Shown one piece after another: positions 11,238-21,552 of a stretch of DNA of 64,000 nt. The notes beneath the pieces are model-generated. The model was not told where the DNA came from, made no database searches, and saw only the letters and a list, made by a program, of their open reading frames with translations. The stretch covers positions 12,265,009 to 12,329,008 of the forward strand of contig JAKSZT010054396.1 of assembly GCA_026826555.1 (NCBI GenBank), given 5' to 3'. Each line of letters begins with the position of its first letter. Position 1 is the stretch's first letter. Position numbers and translations under genes: made by a program. The DNA comes from Tolypeutes matacus. Lineage: Eukaryota > Chordata > Mammalia > Cingulata > Chlamyphoridae.

Positions 11238-12011
11238 TGTATTAGTCAACCAAAAGGGTGCTGATGCAAAAATACCAGAAATTGGTTGGTCTTTTAAAGG
11301 GTATTTATTTGGGTAGAAGTCCACAGTTACCAGGCCATAAAGCATAAGTTTCTTCCCTCACCAAAGTCCACTGCCACGTGCTGGAGCAAGACTGCTGCCG
11401 ACGTTTGCCAGGGTTCAGGCTTCTTGGGTTCCTCTCTTCCAGGGGCCGCATTTCTCTCCGGACTCAGCTCCTCTGTTTCCTCCACAAGATCAGCTGTAGA
11501 CTATGAGGCTCTCAAGGCTTTGCTTCTCTCCACAAGGCCAGCTGTGAACTCTCAGGCAAATGGCTCGTCTCTATCCCGGGGCCTTATCTCCTTCCTCACC
11601 AGAATTCCAACATCAAAACTACTTCAACTCTGCCCTTTGCCTTGCCTTTTTTTTTTTTTTTTCCTATTTATTTATTTATTTATCCCCCCCTTGCTGCTTG
11701 TGCTCGCTGGGTCAGCTAACCACGCCATGCGGGCGGGCTTGCCTTCACCAGGAGGCCCCGGGAACCGAACCTGGGGCCTCCCATATGGTAAACGGGAGCC
11801 CTACTGATTGAGCCACAGCCGCTTCCCATGCCTTGCCTTTTATATTTGATTCCTGCCCCACCAAGGGGTGGGGCTCAATGCCCTACTGGTGTGGCCCAGT
11901 TAATGCCCTAATCATAACTTAATCATGCCCAGGTTAGCAGACCAGTTTACAAGCATGATCCAATATCTATTTTTGGAATTCATAATTACATTAAACTGCC
12001 AAACTGCTACA
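11238..12011 (-). mobile_element. Solo LTR (ERVL-like) with 5-bp target duplication
   Basis: The + strand begins TGTATTAGTC and ends CTGCTACA (TG...CA). It is flanked directly by CATAT at 11233-11237 and 12012-12016. On the minus strand the order is LTR-like: a TATAAAAGG box near 11840, then AAATAAA near 11305, then the LTR end TTGACTAATACA. A SINE (11651-11828) splits it, leaving about 590 bp of LTR. No internal retroviral sequence is attached. Confidence 0.82.
11651..11828 (-). mobile_element. DAS-type tRNA SINE, long form, inside solo LTR
   Basis: Reverse complement of the long form (poly(T), then the body, then the head at the right end). The duplication TGCCTTGCCTTTT is at 11638-11650 and 11829-11841. 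Confidence 0.92.
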
Positions 12012-12016
12012 CATAT

Positions 12017-12800
12017 CCCCCCCTTTCAGATATAACTATTTCGGATCGTCTCATCCTTTAGGAAAACTCCCATACTCATCCCCACTCCACTCTCAGCTTC
12101 TCAGCTGACAATCTCATTCGTTTCTTTCAGATAAAAGAAGCGATCGGAGAGAACTACCTCACCTGCCCACCACCAAATGAAACAGCCTACCTGCAGCTGT
12201 ACCCACAAACGCAGCCTCTTTTTTTTAACAAATCAATTTTATTGATACATATTAATAAAGCATAAATCCATCCAAAGTGTACAAACTTAGCCTTTCTTCA
12301 TGTTCTGAAGGACAAAGCTCCTCATCACTTGTGCACTGGATCTCATTCTCTTTCCCAGAAAATTGAATAAGTGGCTTAAGGAAATCAGCTCATCTTTGTT
12401 TGATGTTTGAATTGGAGATACTAAGCCAGGGAGGGCAGCCATGTTAAGTGTGTGCACACCAAAGCAAAACCAGGCAGCCAATAGACAGAGAAAGAACAGA
12501 GCAAGCAGGCAGGGGAAAGCAGAGTGGAGAGATGGTGAGTCCTGGAGAGAAAAGAGAGTTATCTGGGTTCCTGGCTTTCCATGCTGCTTCTAGTTCTCTG
12601 TGAAGCCTGAGTGACCTGCAATTCCAGGAGATACCCCCAATTCCTCATAACAAAGTTCTTATAATATAAACTAGCTTGAGTGGATCTTTGCTTTTTTCCA
12701 ACTGCAGGAGTGTGTTTATATATTATATTTGGACATAGAAAGACGTCAGGAAGGATGTTCCCCAAGAAAGTCAATAGTTTTCTCTGGCCAGCAGGATTTC
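12017..12800. other. Unique intergenic stretch, nothing recognised
   Basis: No gene. The T-rich block at 12218-12290 may be the end of an old antisense L1. Short open frames here lack any recognisable similarity. Confidence 0.4.
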
Positions 12801-12807
12801 AGGGGAT

Positions 12808-13053
12808 TTTTTTTTTTTTTTTTAAGATTTTATTTATTTATTCATTTATCCCCCCTTGCTGCTTATGCTCGCTGTGTCCATTTGCTGTGCGTTTTTCTGT
12901 GTCTGCTTGTCTCCCCTTGCTGGGTTGTCCTCCTGCGTCAGCTCACCGCGCCGTGTGGGCCAGCTTGCCTTCACCAGGAGGCCCCGGGAACCGAAGCCGG
13001 GGCCTCCCATATGGTAAATGGGAGCCCTACTGAGTGAGCCACATCCGCTTCCC
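12808..13053 (-). mobile_element. DAS-type SINE, extended body
   Basis: Minus-strand long form with about 60 extra bases in the body (GTGTCCATTTGCTGTGCG region), compared with copies such as 11651. The duplication TCAGGGGATTTTT lies at about 12799 and at 13054. Confidence 0.9.
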
Positions 13054-13131
13054 TCAGGGGATTTTTAATTGTTTCTTCTTTATTTTATTCAAACATTTCT
13101 GAATTGCTTGAAGCATTTAAAATGAGCATGT

Positions 13132-13238
13132 CGGGGGGCGGATGTGTCTCAAATGGTTGGGCGTCCAACTGCCATATGGAGGGACCTGGGTTCGATCCCC
13201 GGGACCTCCCGGTAAAAAATAATAATAATAAAATAAAA
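13132..13238 (+). mobile_element. DAS-type tRNA SINE, short form
   Basis: Head GGGGGGCGGATGTGTCTCAA, B box GGTTCGATCCCC, end CCTCCCGGT, and an (AAT)n/(AAAAT)n tail. The 14-bp duplication TAAAATGAGCATGT is at 13118-13131 and 13239-13252. Confidence 0.93.
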
Positions 13239-13339
13239 TAAAATGAGCATGTATCAGTTTCTTTCCTCTCCCCACCCCCTATCCAATCCATCAACATTTC
13301 CTGTCAGTTCCATCTCTGAAATATAATTCAAAAGCATCC

Positions 13340-14060
13340 ATTTCTCTCTACGTCCACCGTCATCATTCTGGGCAAATCTCCATTCTCTCAGTCTTGCCTG
13401 GATGACTGCCGGAGTCTCCTAATGGGTCTCCACTCCATTCTCCACAGAGCAGGCTGTGGGATCTTGTTTACCACCTCAATCCAATCATGCAACCTCCTTG
13501 CTTAAAACCCTTCTATGTCTTCCCTTTGCACTTGGAATAAACCCAAGCCTCTGTCTCCTGATCTGTAAAACAAGTTGTCAGCAAGGTGGGATACAACCCT
13601 GTGTGACAGCCCTGCAGGGAGCCTGGTCCATAGGAGGTGCGCAGGAAGTGGGTGATCTGGTCCTTGCCTCCCCAAGCTGCCCAGCCTCTTTTAAGTTCTT
13701 TTAGGTTGGAAATTTCTTAGAAATGGGCCTGAGCCAACCTCTGCAACTTCATCTCTAGCCACTTTCCCCTTGCTCCCCGTGTGCCCCCCCAACACTGGCC
13801 TTCTGAAAATATTTAGCACTCACTAAAAATGCTTCTACCTCTGGCTTTTGCTCGTTCTTGCTCCTGGAACATTCCATGCAACTCCTCTCTTCGTCCTGCA
13901 ATTCTGTTCTGAAATCATCTCCTCAAAGGCACCCTCTCTGACCAGCCTAAGGTGGCAGCCCCACCACATCCCTGAGTCACCCATCATGGCAGCCTGCATT
14001 TCCTTAATGGCTTGTGTCACCACCTGTCATTTGACATTTGCTTGTTGACTTTGTTTGCTG
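13340..14060 (+). repeat. Old LINE-2 remnant
   Basis: The pyrimidine-rich text TGCTTAAAACCCTTCTATG, then ACACTGGCCTTCTG and CTCCTGGAACATTCCATGC, follows the order of the L2 3' region in + orientation. Diverged; edges approximate. Confidence 0.6.
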
Positions 14061-14196
14061 TCTCTCCACCAGATTATATGCTCTACACTAGGTTTTGGGG
14101 TTTTTTGTTTTGTTTTGTTTTGTTTTCCTCTTTATTCACTGTTAGGGCTGTGCCTAGTGTATAAAAAGTGTAATAAGTCTTCATAGAATGAATTTT

Positions 14197-14424
14197 TTTT
14201 TTTTAAGATTTATTTTTTTTTTAATTTATTTATCCCCCCCTTGCTGCTTGTGCTCTCTGTGTCCATTTGCTTTTTTGTGTGTTTTTCTGTGTCTGCTTGT
14301 CTCCCTTTGTTGCGTCATCTTGCTGACATCAGCTCACTGCACCGCGGGGGCCAGCTTGCCTTCACCAGGAGGCCCCGGGATATGGTAAACGGGAGCCCAA
14401 CCAATTGAGCCACAGCCGCTTCCC
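14197..14424 (-). mobile_element. DAS-type SINE, extended body
   Basis: Minus-strand copy with the same extra body segment as 12808-13053. The B-box region is shortened: after AGGCCCCGGGA the text jumps to TATGGTAAACGG, a small internal deletion. The duplication CATAGAATGAATTTT is at 14182 and 14425-14439. Confidence 0.9.
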
Positions 14425-14809
14425 CATAGAATGAATTTTAACATAAAGTCTCCCCTGGTATGCTTAGCTGGGTGCCCTGAATTTTCACAGTTCTTCATCT
14501 CCGCTTCATTACAATCCATTTTGTTTTGTATTTCGTATTGGAATTTACCTGTACAGAGAGGCAGTGTGGTGGCTGGAACCAAGCCCCTGTGTCCCAATCC
14601 CAGCCTTGCTCCAGAACATTGCCTGGCACAGAGAAAACAACCTAACAGGTTAGTATAACTGTGCACTGCCTTCCCTCCCATCCCCCACACAGAGCTGAGC
14701 CAAGGTTCCTTAGGGTAAGAGTACACATATGGTTTAGTCGGTGATTATTCCCACAATGCCTACCTCAGGACACACAGTAGGTACTCAATAGATAGTAAAT
14801 AAGAGCTAA

Positions 14810-15010
14810 GCTTGTATTGAGTGTTCACTATGTGCCAGACACTATTCTAAACATGTTACATATATCAGCTCATTTAATCCTAATCAAAGAATACAATTAT
14901 TATTCCCAATTTACAGATGAAGAAATTGAGGCATAGAGAAGTTAAGTAATTTGTCCGGGATCACCCAGTAAGTGAGTGAACACAGGCAACCAGGCCTTAC
15001 CAGCTATAAG
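14810..15010 (-). repeat. MIR element
   Basis: GTGCCAGACACTATTCTAA, then TTTACAGATGAAGAAATTGA, GGCATAGAGAAGTTAAGTAA and CACCCAGTAAGTGAGTG: the usual order for a MIR read on the minus strand. Confidence 0.7.
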
Positions 15011-15479
15011 ATACTTTCAAGTATAGATCACAAGCTGGGGCACGTTTATGAGATCAAAATCAAAGGGACAAGAATCTAAACGTTCAAACAAGAAGATAAA
15101 AGAAAAAACAAACAAAAAGAACAAAGCGATCTAAACGTTCAACAAGAGACTGGTTATATAAACCATGCTAGAATCCTATGTAATCACTGCAAATGATGCT
15201 GCAGATCTAAAGATCTATATTTATAATATGGAAAGACACTATGGCATAACTGAAAAAAGCCACCTAGAAAACAGTAAAATAGCATGATCTCTTTCATGTT
15301 AAATAAACATCTTTATATGCTTTTGTGCAAAGAAAACTGTCTGAAAGGACATAACCGAAATTAGTAGCAGTTGTCACCTAGTGCTAAGATTAATGGGGAT
15401 GGATCTTTCTCCTAATTCTACTTGTCCTTATTTTCTTAACAATAGCATGCGTCAATTTCATATAAAGTAGCCACTTGAG

Positions 15480-15935
15480 GCAGTGGGTGCTGGCCCGGGC
15501 CAGGAGCCCGCATTGCCAAGCGTTGGCGCGCGGGAGAAGGCAGAGTTGTTCTCTGCCTCCGCTCGGCCGACCCCACCCCCAACCTACGCAATTTTGTGCC
15601 CAGGAGGTTAGGAAATAGAAGTGAGAATTCCTCCAGTGCAATTACGTCTGCACACCGGCTGCCACCGTGGAGCCCGCGAGGACACAGCCGGACCGGGTCC
15701 AAAGCGCCGAGCTGCAGGCGCCTAGAGCAGCTCCGGGGCGGGGTGGGGGCGGCCGCCGCGCCCGCGATGCCTTCAGTTTGATGGAATGTTCCCGCGGCAA
15801 CATTCCGGGGGATGAGGGAGGGTGGAGCGGGGGCAGAGCTCCAGGGCGCCCAGGGACTTGGAGGGCAGCCAGCTTTCAGTTCCCAGGGCGCCTTCGGGCG
15901 GAGGGTGGGGGTTATCTAGGTCCCAAGCTGGACAG
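15480..15935. promoter_or_regulatory. Orphan CpG-rich island
   Basis: High G+C with many CpGs (GGCGCGCGGG, GGCGGCCGCCGCGCCCGCGA) in a repeat-dominated intergenic region, without a recognisable coding exon. It contains a perfect 8-bp inverted repeat at 15783-15806. It could be a promoter of an unannotated transcript or a distal element. Confidence 0.45.
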
Positions 15936-15964
15936 CTGCGGGGTACTAGGTGGAATATCTGGAT

Positions 15965-16410
15965 GCTGGTGCCAGCCCTGCCACCGACAAGCTGCATGCC
16001 CCTGGGGCGGGTCTCACGACTTCTCTGGACTTCAATTTCTTCATCTGTAAAGTGGGAATAATAATAATTGCACATAGTTTTTGCCAGGCACTGTTGTAAG
16101 GCGCTCTACCGGTGCTCATTCCTCAGAACTTTTTGAGGTAAGTGTTGTTAATATAATAACACAATTATGCTACAAGTGGAATAATACTTCCTCACTGCCT
16201 GGGCCCTTTGGACAGCACAGATGCTCTGGCTGTGTTGTCCAGCCTCATTCCAAGTGGTGAAATGTCCATTATTATTATTTTCACTTTAAATATGAGGAAA
16301 GAGAGGCTCATGGAGGCTAAGTAACTTGCCCAAGGTCACACAGCTCCTAAGTGATCATGTAGGAGTCAAACCCAGGCAGTCTGGTCCCAAAGCCTCCACT
16401 CAATCTTTAC
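15965..16410. repeat. MIR elements in both orientations
   Basis: A + strand MIR at about 15965-16075 (CTTCATCTGTAAAGTGGGAATAATAATAAT) is followed by a minus-strand MIR at about 16260-16400 (GAAAGAGAGGCTC, CTTGCCCAAGGTCACACAGC). Confidence 0.65.
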
Positions 16411-16414
16411 AGAT

Positions 16415-17158
16415 ACTACTGCCTTCCTGCTGCCAGTTTCTGGAAGCCCTTGAAATGTTTATTTGGACATATTGCAGCTCATACAACAATCCTGAGAGAC
16501 ATATTGCTAGTGATAATTATTAGTACTAAGTAATGATAGGTTATCACCAGTTGATGGCTTGCCAGCTAGTGGACACCCAATAAATATAAGTGCTACTATA
16601 ATTCCCATTTTAGGGATGAAAAAATGGAGGCACTGGGAGGTTTGCTGGGTTCTAGAAGGCAAAGCCCAAACCTAATAATGGCTTAGCTATTGCCTCCTCT
16701 TATAGTATTTTATCGGGTGGCGGAATAGACAGCCTTCCAGAATCTGACAATAGGGGCCATCCTGCACACCATTCCTTCCTTCTCCAAACATTTTCCTTCC
16801 TTCTCCAAACATCATCAGAGCCAACTTTGCCTGGTAATTTGGGGCACTCTCAAGCCACCAGGGTGTAACGAGTCTCAGATGATATCTGACACCAGCTAGG
16901 AAGCTGCTCCCTTCTCCCAGGTCTCCTGCTTCCAGGAGCCCAGCTGCCTAATGGCCGTGGAAGCATCTCCACCACTCAGAACCTCCGCAGAGGGCAGAGA
17001 CTGAGGGCAGGGCAGCTGCCCGAAGTTGTGGAGGACCAAGGAGTACTCTGTGACAAAAGTTCCCTGACCCATTATCACTTCTCCTTCCCTCCTTGGCACT
17101 GACTGGAAGGCTATTGTACTCCCTCCTCCTCCCCCTTTGTGTTAAGGGGCTGCCGCCA
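16415..17158. other. Unique intergenic stretch
   Basis: No gene seen. A 21-bp direct duplication (TTCCTTCCTTCTCCAAACAT and its repeat) lies at about 16772-16812. A weak MIR-like trace is near 16570-16640. Confidence 0.4.
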
Positions 17159-17248
17159 TTTTTTTTTTTTTTTTTTTTTTGGGGGGGGGGGGGGGTTTTT
17201 TTTTTTTTTGGGGGGGGGGGTTTTTTTTTTTTTTTTTTTTTTTTTTTT
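17159..17248. repeat. Poly(T)/poly(G) block
   Basis: About 20 T, 15 G, 14 T, 10 G and 28 T in succession, with no interruptions. Pure G runs of this kind are unusual in genomic DNA and may be a sequencing or consensus artefact. Confidence 0.9.
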
Positions 17249-17399
17249 GCCTTCTTTTAAAAATGCAAATGTTGCTATTGCTTCTATGCAACCTCCACCC
17301 CCTCCCCCACCCTACCTTCTGGGAAAGTAAAAGACATTCACTCTTTGAGCAGGCATCAGAGTTTTGACACATAATAGCCACATACCGCTATTGCTGTCA

Positions 17400-18020
17400 T
17401 GTGGGCATGCAGTAAGCACCAAATAAATGCTTTGCACATGCTTTCCCTCTATCTGGAATGCTCTTCCTCCCTCATCCCCTTCTGTCTTTACTCAAGTCAC
17501 TTTCTTTGTGGGATCTTCCCTGAGCACCCTACTTAAACTGCACCCTCCTAATAGTCCCAAATCATTTTCCCTGTTTTTATTCTTTCCATAGTATGTATCA
17601 CTGTCTTATAGATTATATTATTTTCATTTACTTTGTTTTTGTCTGCCTCACCCCACTAGAATGTAAGCTCCATGAGGGATTTCTCCCTGTTTTCTTCATC
17701 ACTGTATCTCCCAGGGACCCGAAATGGGAGGAAAGAAAGGAAGGAGAGAAAAGAGTAGCTTCCAGCCATCCTAACCCACTGTGACTCTCCCACCCCCTTA
17801 GAGAAACGCACGTTTCTTATTCATTCTATGCACTCGACATTTGGCATATCATATCCCTCTTGTCACATCTCTCGTAGTATATTATCCCATTCTGCTATTT
17901 GACTTTGCAGTTGTGTATCTAATCTTCCTGAGCAGACAGTATATTTCTTGCCTCAGGGTCAGGGGAAGAAAGGGTCTGATTCTTTTTATCTCCCCAGTAT
18001 CAAGAACAGAGCTGAATTCC
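17400..18020 (+). repeat. Old LINE-2 remnants
   Basis: TTGCACATGCTTTCCCTCTA, CTGGAATGCTCTTCC, TCCCTGAGCACCC and TAGAATGTAAGCTCCATGAG are L2 3'-end landmarks in order on the + strand. Confidence 0.65.
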
Positions 18021-19389
18021 TACAGCTTCCAGGGCTCTTCACATTAAAAAAAAAAAAATGACCTCTCCCGCCCCCTAGTTAATATTAGACTTAACTGTTT
18101 ATGTTTGACTTGTTTGAAGTTTGATATTTAATTTTTTTAAACCAGACAAATTTAAAGCATTTTTGATAACTGACATTTAATGTATATGAATGAGGGTCAA
18201 TATGTGAATCACTTAATTTCTTCACACAATAGCTATATTTTCTCATTAAATATGGAAGTAGGAAATTCCATGCTTGACTATGTTCTTGCCATAATCTGCA
18301 TTTTTTTTCTTTGTTGTTAGGGTGAATTTTTGAAAAATCTATTAAGTGGCCTAAGACAGAAAGAAAGAATGAGTTGCATTCCCCGGAGAGTAACAAAGCC
18401 TTCTGGCCTTCTCTGATAGTCAGTCCAGCCATCAAAAATAAGGGGTGGCTGTAATCTAAGCAACTTCAAAAAAATAAAAGAGTATGTTTTTTAAATAAAT
18501 AAATAAATAAATAAGGGGTGGGGGTGGGAGAGGGATACACAGCTGGTGGCAGCCCTTAGTTATACAGCAACCACCGACTGTGTCCATCCCCTCTAGACCT
18601 TGCGTTTTCCTAGGGTTAGCTATGAAGTGGGCTGCCATCGCATCCCAAAGATATTCTCCTGTATTTTCTTCAACTAACTTTAAAGTTTTATTTTTCACAG
18701 TGAGGTCTTAAATCGTTTAGAATGTACCTTTTTAATGCAGTGTAAGGGAAGGGATCCTGTTGTATTATTCTCCATGTATTGAGCTGATTTACAATCTGTC
18801 CTTTCCTCATATATTCATGCTTATGACTGAGTTTTCTATTCTGTCCCATGGTCTATTGGTCTGTTTTTGTGCCAAAGTGATATTGTTCTCTTGATTTTGG
18901 GGGTTTTTTGGTTCTTGTTGGTGAAGGTGGGGTGGTTGGTTATTTTTGTTTTTTTCACATGATCTTGTAGTATGCTTAATATCTGGTAGAACAAATTCCT
19001 GCTCTTTACTCTTCCTTTTCAAGGGTGACTTACTTCTGTTTGTCCACATAAATTTTAGACTGAGTTTATCAATTTCCTGAAAAATACAACAGGAATTTTT
19101 ATTCAGATTTCATTGAGTTTATAGATTAATTCATAAAAAATTAACTCCTGAATAATATTGTCATCCAATCCAGGAGCATAATATTTCCATTTATTCAGGT
19201 TAATTTCTACATTCTTTCCTAGGTTTAAAATTTTCTCCAGAGACTTTTTTTTTTTTTTTTGGTATAATCTTGGTTAAGTTCATTCCTAGATATTTAATGA
19301 TGTACCATGAATAGAAGGTGGTTATTGCTGGTGGAAAGAAATCTGATGGGTTTTTTTAAAAGGTTATTATTGTTTTTAAAGAACTTACT

Positions 19390-20503
19390 GGGACTAGTAA
19401 GACACGGGAATCTCTTCTCCAGAAAAATAGCTAGAGGACAAGCAGAAACAGCCCTGAAAAAGATCTTCTAGGATTTAGGTCAGCAGGTGAAGGCTGCACA
19501 CCACCCAGAGGAGAAAGGTTCAGAAAAGGGAAATCGCGACTACAGAACGGTGAGTTGCAAGTAGCAGCTTCTGTGGCTGCCGGCACCCTCCCCCACACTC
19601 TTCAGAATTCTCGGGCCTCTGAGCCTGTGACCACAGACAAAGGGGGCTTCAGGGATCTGCCACTCCCGGAAAGGGGAGAGAGAGGGACACAGCCTTAGGC
19701 TGACTCAGGTTCGGACCTGAAATTTGGACTGTGGAGCCCCACGGACCCTTCCACACTGCGGTTTGCCCTGGGAGCCCGGAAAGGACTGGAGAAATCCGAC
19801 CTTCGCAACCTCCCTCTCTTGTAGCCTGGAATAATTGTTGAGGACACCACGGGAGAGGGGAGAGAGAGCCTGGGGCTGACCCTGCTTTGGACTCCCAGGT
19901 TTGGTCTGCCCTGTCCCGAGAGCCCTTCCAGGCTGGGTGGGGCTGTGCCATTGTTTGCCTTGGAGCCTGCAAGGGGCTAAAGATACACAAACCTCCCAAT
20001 CTCCTCCTCTACTAACAGGAACTGATTGTTGAGGATTCAAAAGGGAGTGGAAACATTTCCTAGCTGGGAAAAGGGGGGGCGCTACTAGAGAAGTCTGGAG
20101 AACTGTCTCAGAAAGTTTGAACCACAGGGCTCCTAGCCCCCAGACAGGAAGCTCTATCACACTGATCTGGTCTGTGTCACAACAAATACGCTCCGAAGAG
20201 GCATCGAATTGAGAGCAGCCAACAAGCGCCATCTCCTGGCAGACCAAGGAAGTGCATGTACGAAAATTAATAAGTAAGAGAGGCTTTTCCTGGCCTCTAT
20301 AGCCTCCCTGCCCAAGGCCCTAGGAAACGACTCTACAACCAATTACTGGGTCCAGTGCCCAGTTTTGAGCAACCAGCAGAACAATCCTAATAATCAAGGT
20401 TGAGCCAAAAATCAAAGAGCGGTGGTAACTCACAGCTGCCTGCCACTAAAACCCCATAAAAGAGAAAGAGATAGAGCATCTAAGTAAAATACAAACTAAC
20501 CAG
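19390..20503 (+). promoter_or_regulatory. L1-B 5' UTR, presumed internal promoter region
   Basis: About 1.1 kb between the 5' target duplication and the first ORF1-like ATG. More G+C-rich than the ORFs. Promoter role is inferred from L1 organisation; no activity can be read from the sequence. Confidence 0.7.
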
Positions 20504-21370
20504 ATGCCTAAGCACCAACAAAATATTACGGCCATATTAAGAAAATAGAAGACATGGCCCAAGAAAAGGAATACATCAAAGTCCCAGAAGAGATACAGAA
20601 TTTGAGAGAACTAATCAGTGAGATGAGCACACATTACCAAAATCAAATTAATGAGATGAAAGAGAATATACTTAAAGAGATCAATGACATCAAGAAGTCA
20701 TTCAGCGAATGCAAAGAAGAATTTGAAACACTGAACAGAAAAGGAACAGAGTTCATGGGAATGAAAGACACAATAGGTGAAGTAAAAATACATTTGAAGC
20801 ATACAACAGCAGACTCGAAACGATAGAAGAAAGAATAAGTGATACTGAAGACAGAGCAGCTAAAATTGAAGAGAGAAAAGAATGGAAAAAATTGAGCAGA
20901 GGCTCAGAGAGTTGAATGACAACACAAAACTCAAGAACATACGTGTCATGGGAGTTCCAGAAGGAGAATAGAAAGGAAAAGGGGCAGAAAGAGTATTTGA
21001 GGAAATAATAGCTGAAAATTTCCCAACTCTCACGAAAGAAATGAACTTCCATGTCCAAGAAGCACACCGTACCCCAATAAGAATAAATCCAAATAGACCT
21101 ATGCCAAGACACATATTATTCAGAATGTCAAATGTAAAAGATAAAGAGAAAATTCTCAGAGCAGCAAGAGAGAAGCAAATGATCACATACAAAGGACGTC
21201 CAGTAAGACTTTGTGCAGATTTCTCTTCAGAAACCATGGAGGCAAGAAGACAGTGGTATGATACAATTAGGAAACTGAAAGAGAAAAACTACCAGCCAAG
21301 AATTCTTTACCCAGCAAAACTGTCCTTCAAATATGAAGGTGAATATAAAGTATTCACAAACAGAAACTAA
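20504..21370 (+). pseudogene. L1-B ORF1 (RNA-binding protein), frameshifted
   Basis: L1 ORF1 encodes a trimeric RNA-binding chaperone. A likely original start is ATG at 20504 (MPKHQQNITAILRK), where a one-base shift leads to a stop. The next frame opens at 20554 and gives a coiled-coil-like segment rich in E, K and I (ELISEMSTHYQNQINEMKEN region) to 20826. The RRM and C-terminal part is in a third stretch, 21041-21370 (MPRHILFRMSNVKDKEKIL region). At least two frame changes exist, so no intact protein is made. Confidence 0.85.
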
Positions 21371-21552
21371 GAGAGTTTGTGAAAAAGAATCCACCTTTGC
21401 AGGAAATATTAAAGGAAGCCTTAGAACCTGAAAGAAAAAGACAGGAGAGAGAGGCTTGGAGGAGAGTATACAAGAAAGAAAAGCAGAAAGGATAACCAAA
21501 AGAGTAAAAAGAAAAACAAAAATAAGATGACATATGAAAACCAAAGAATAAA

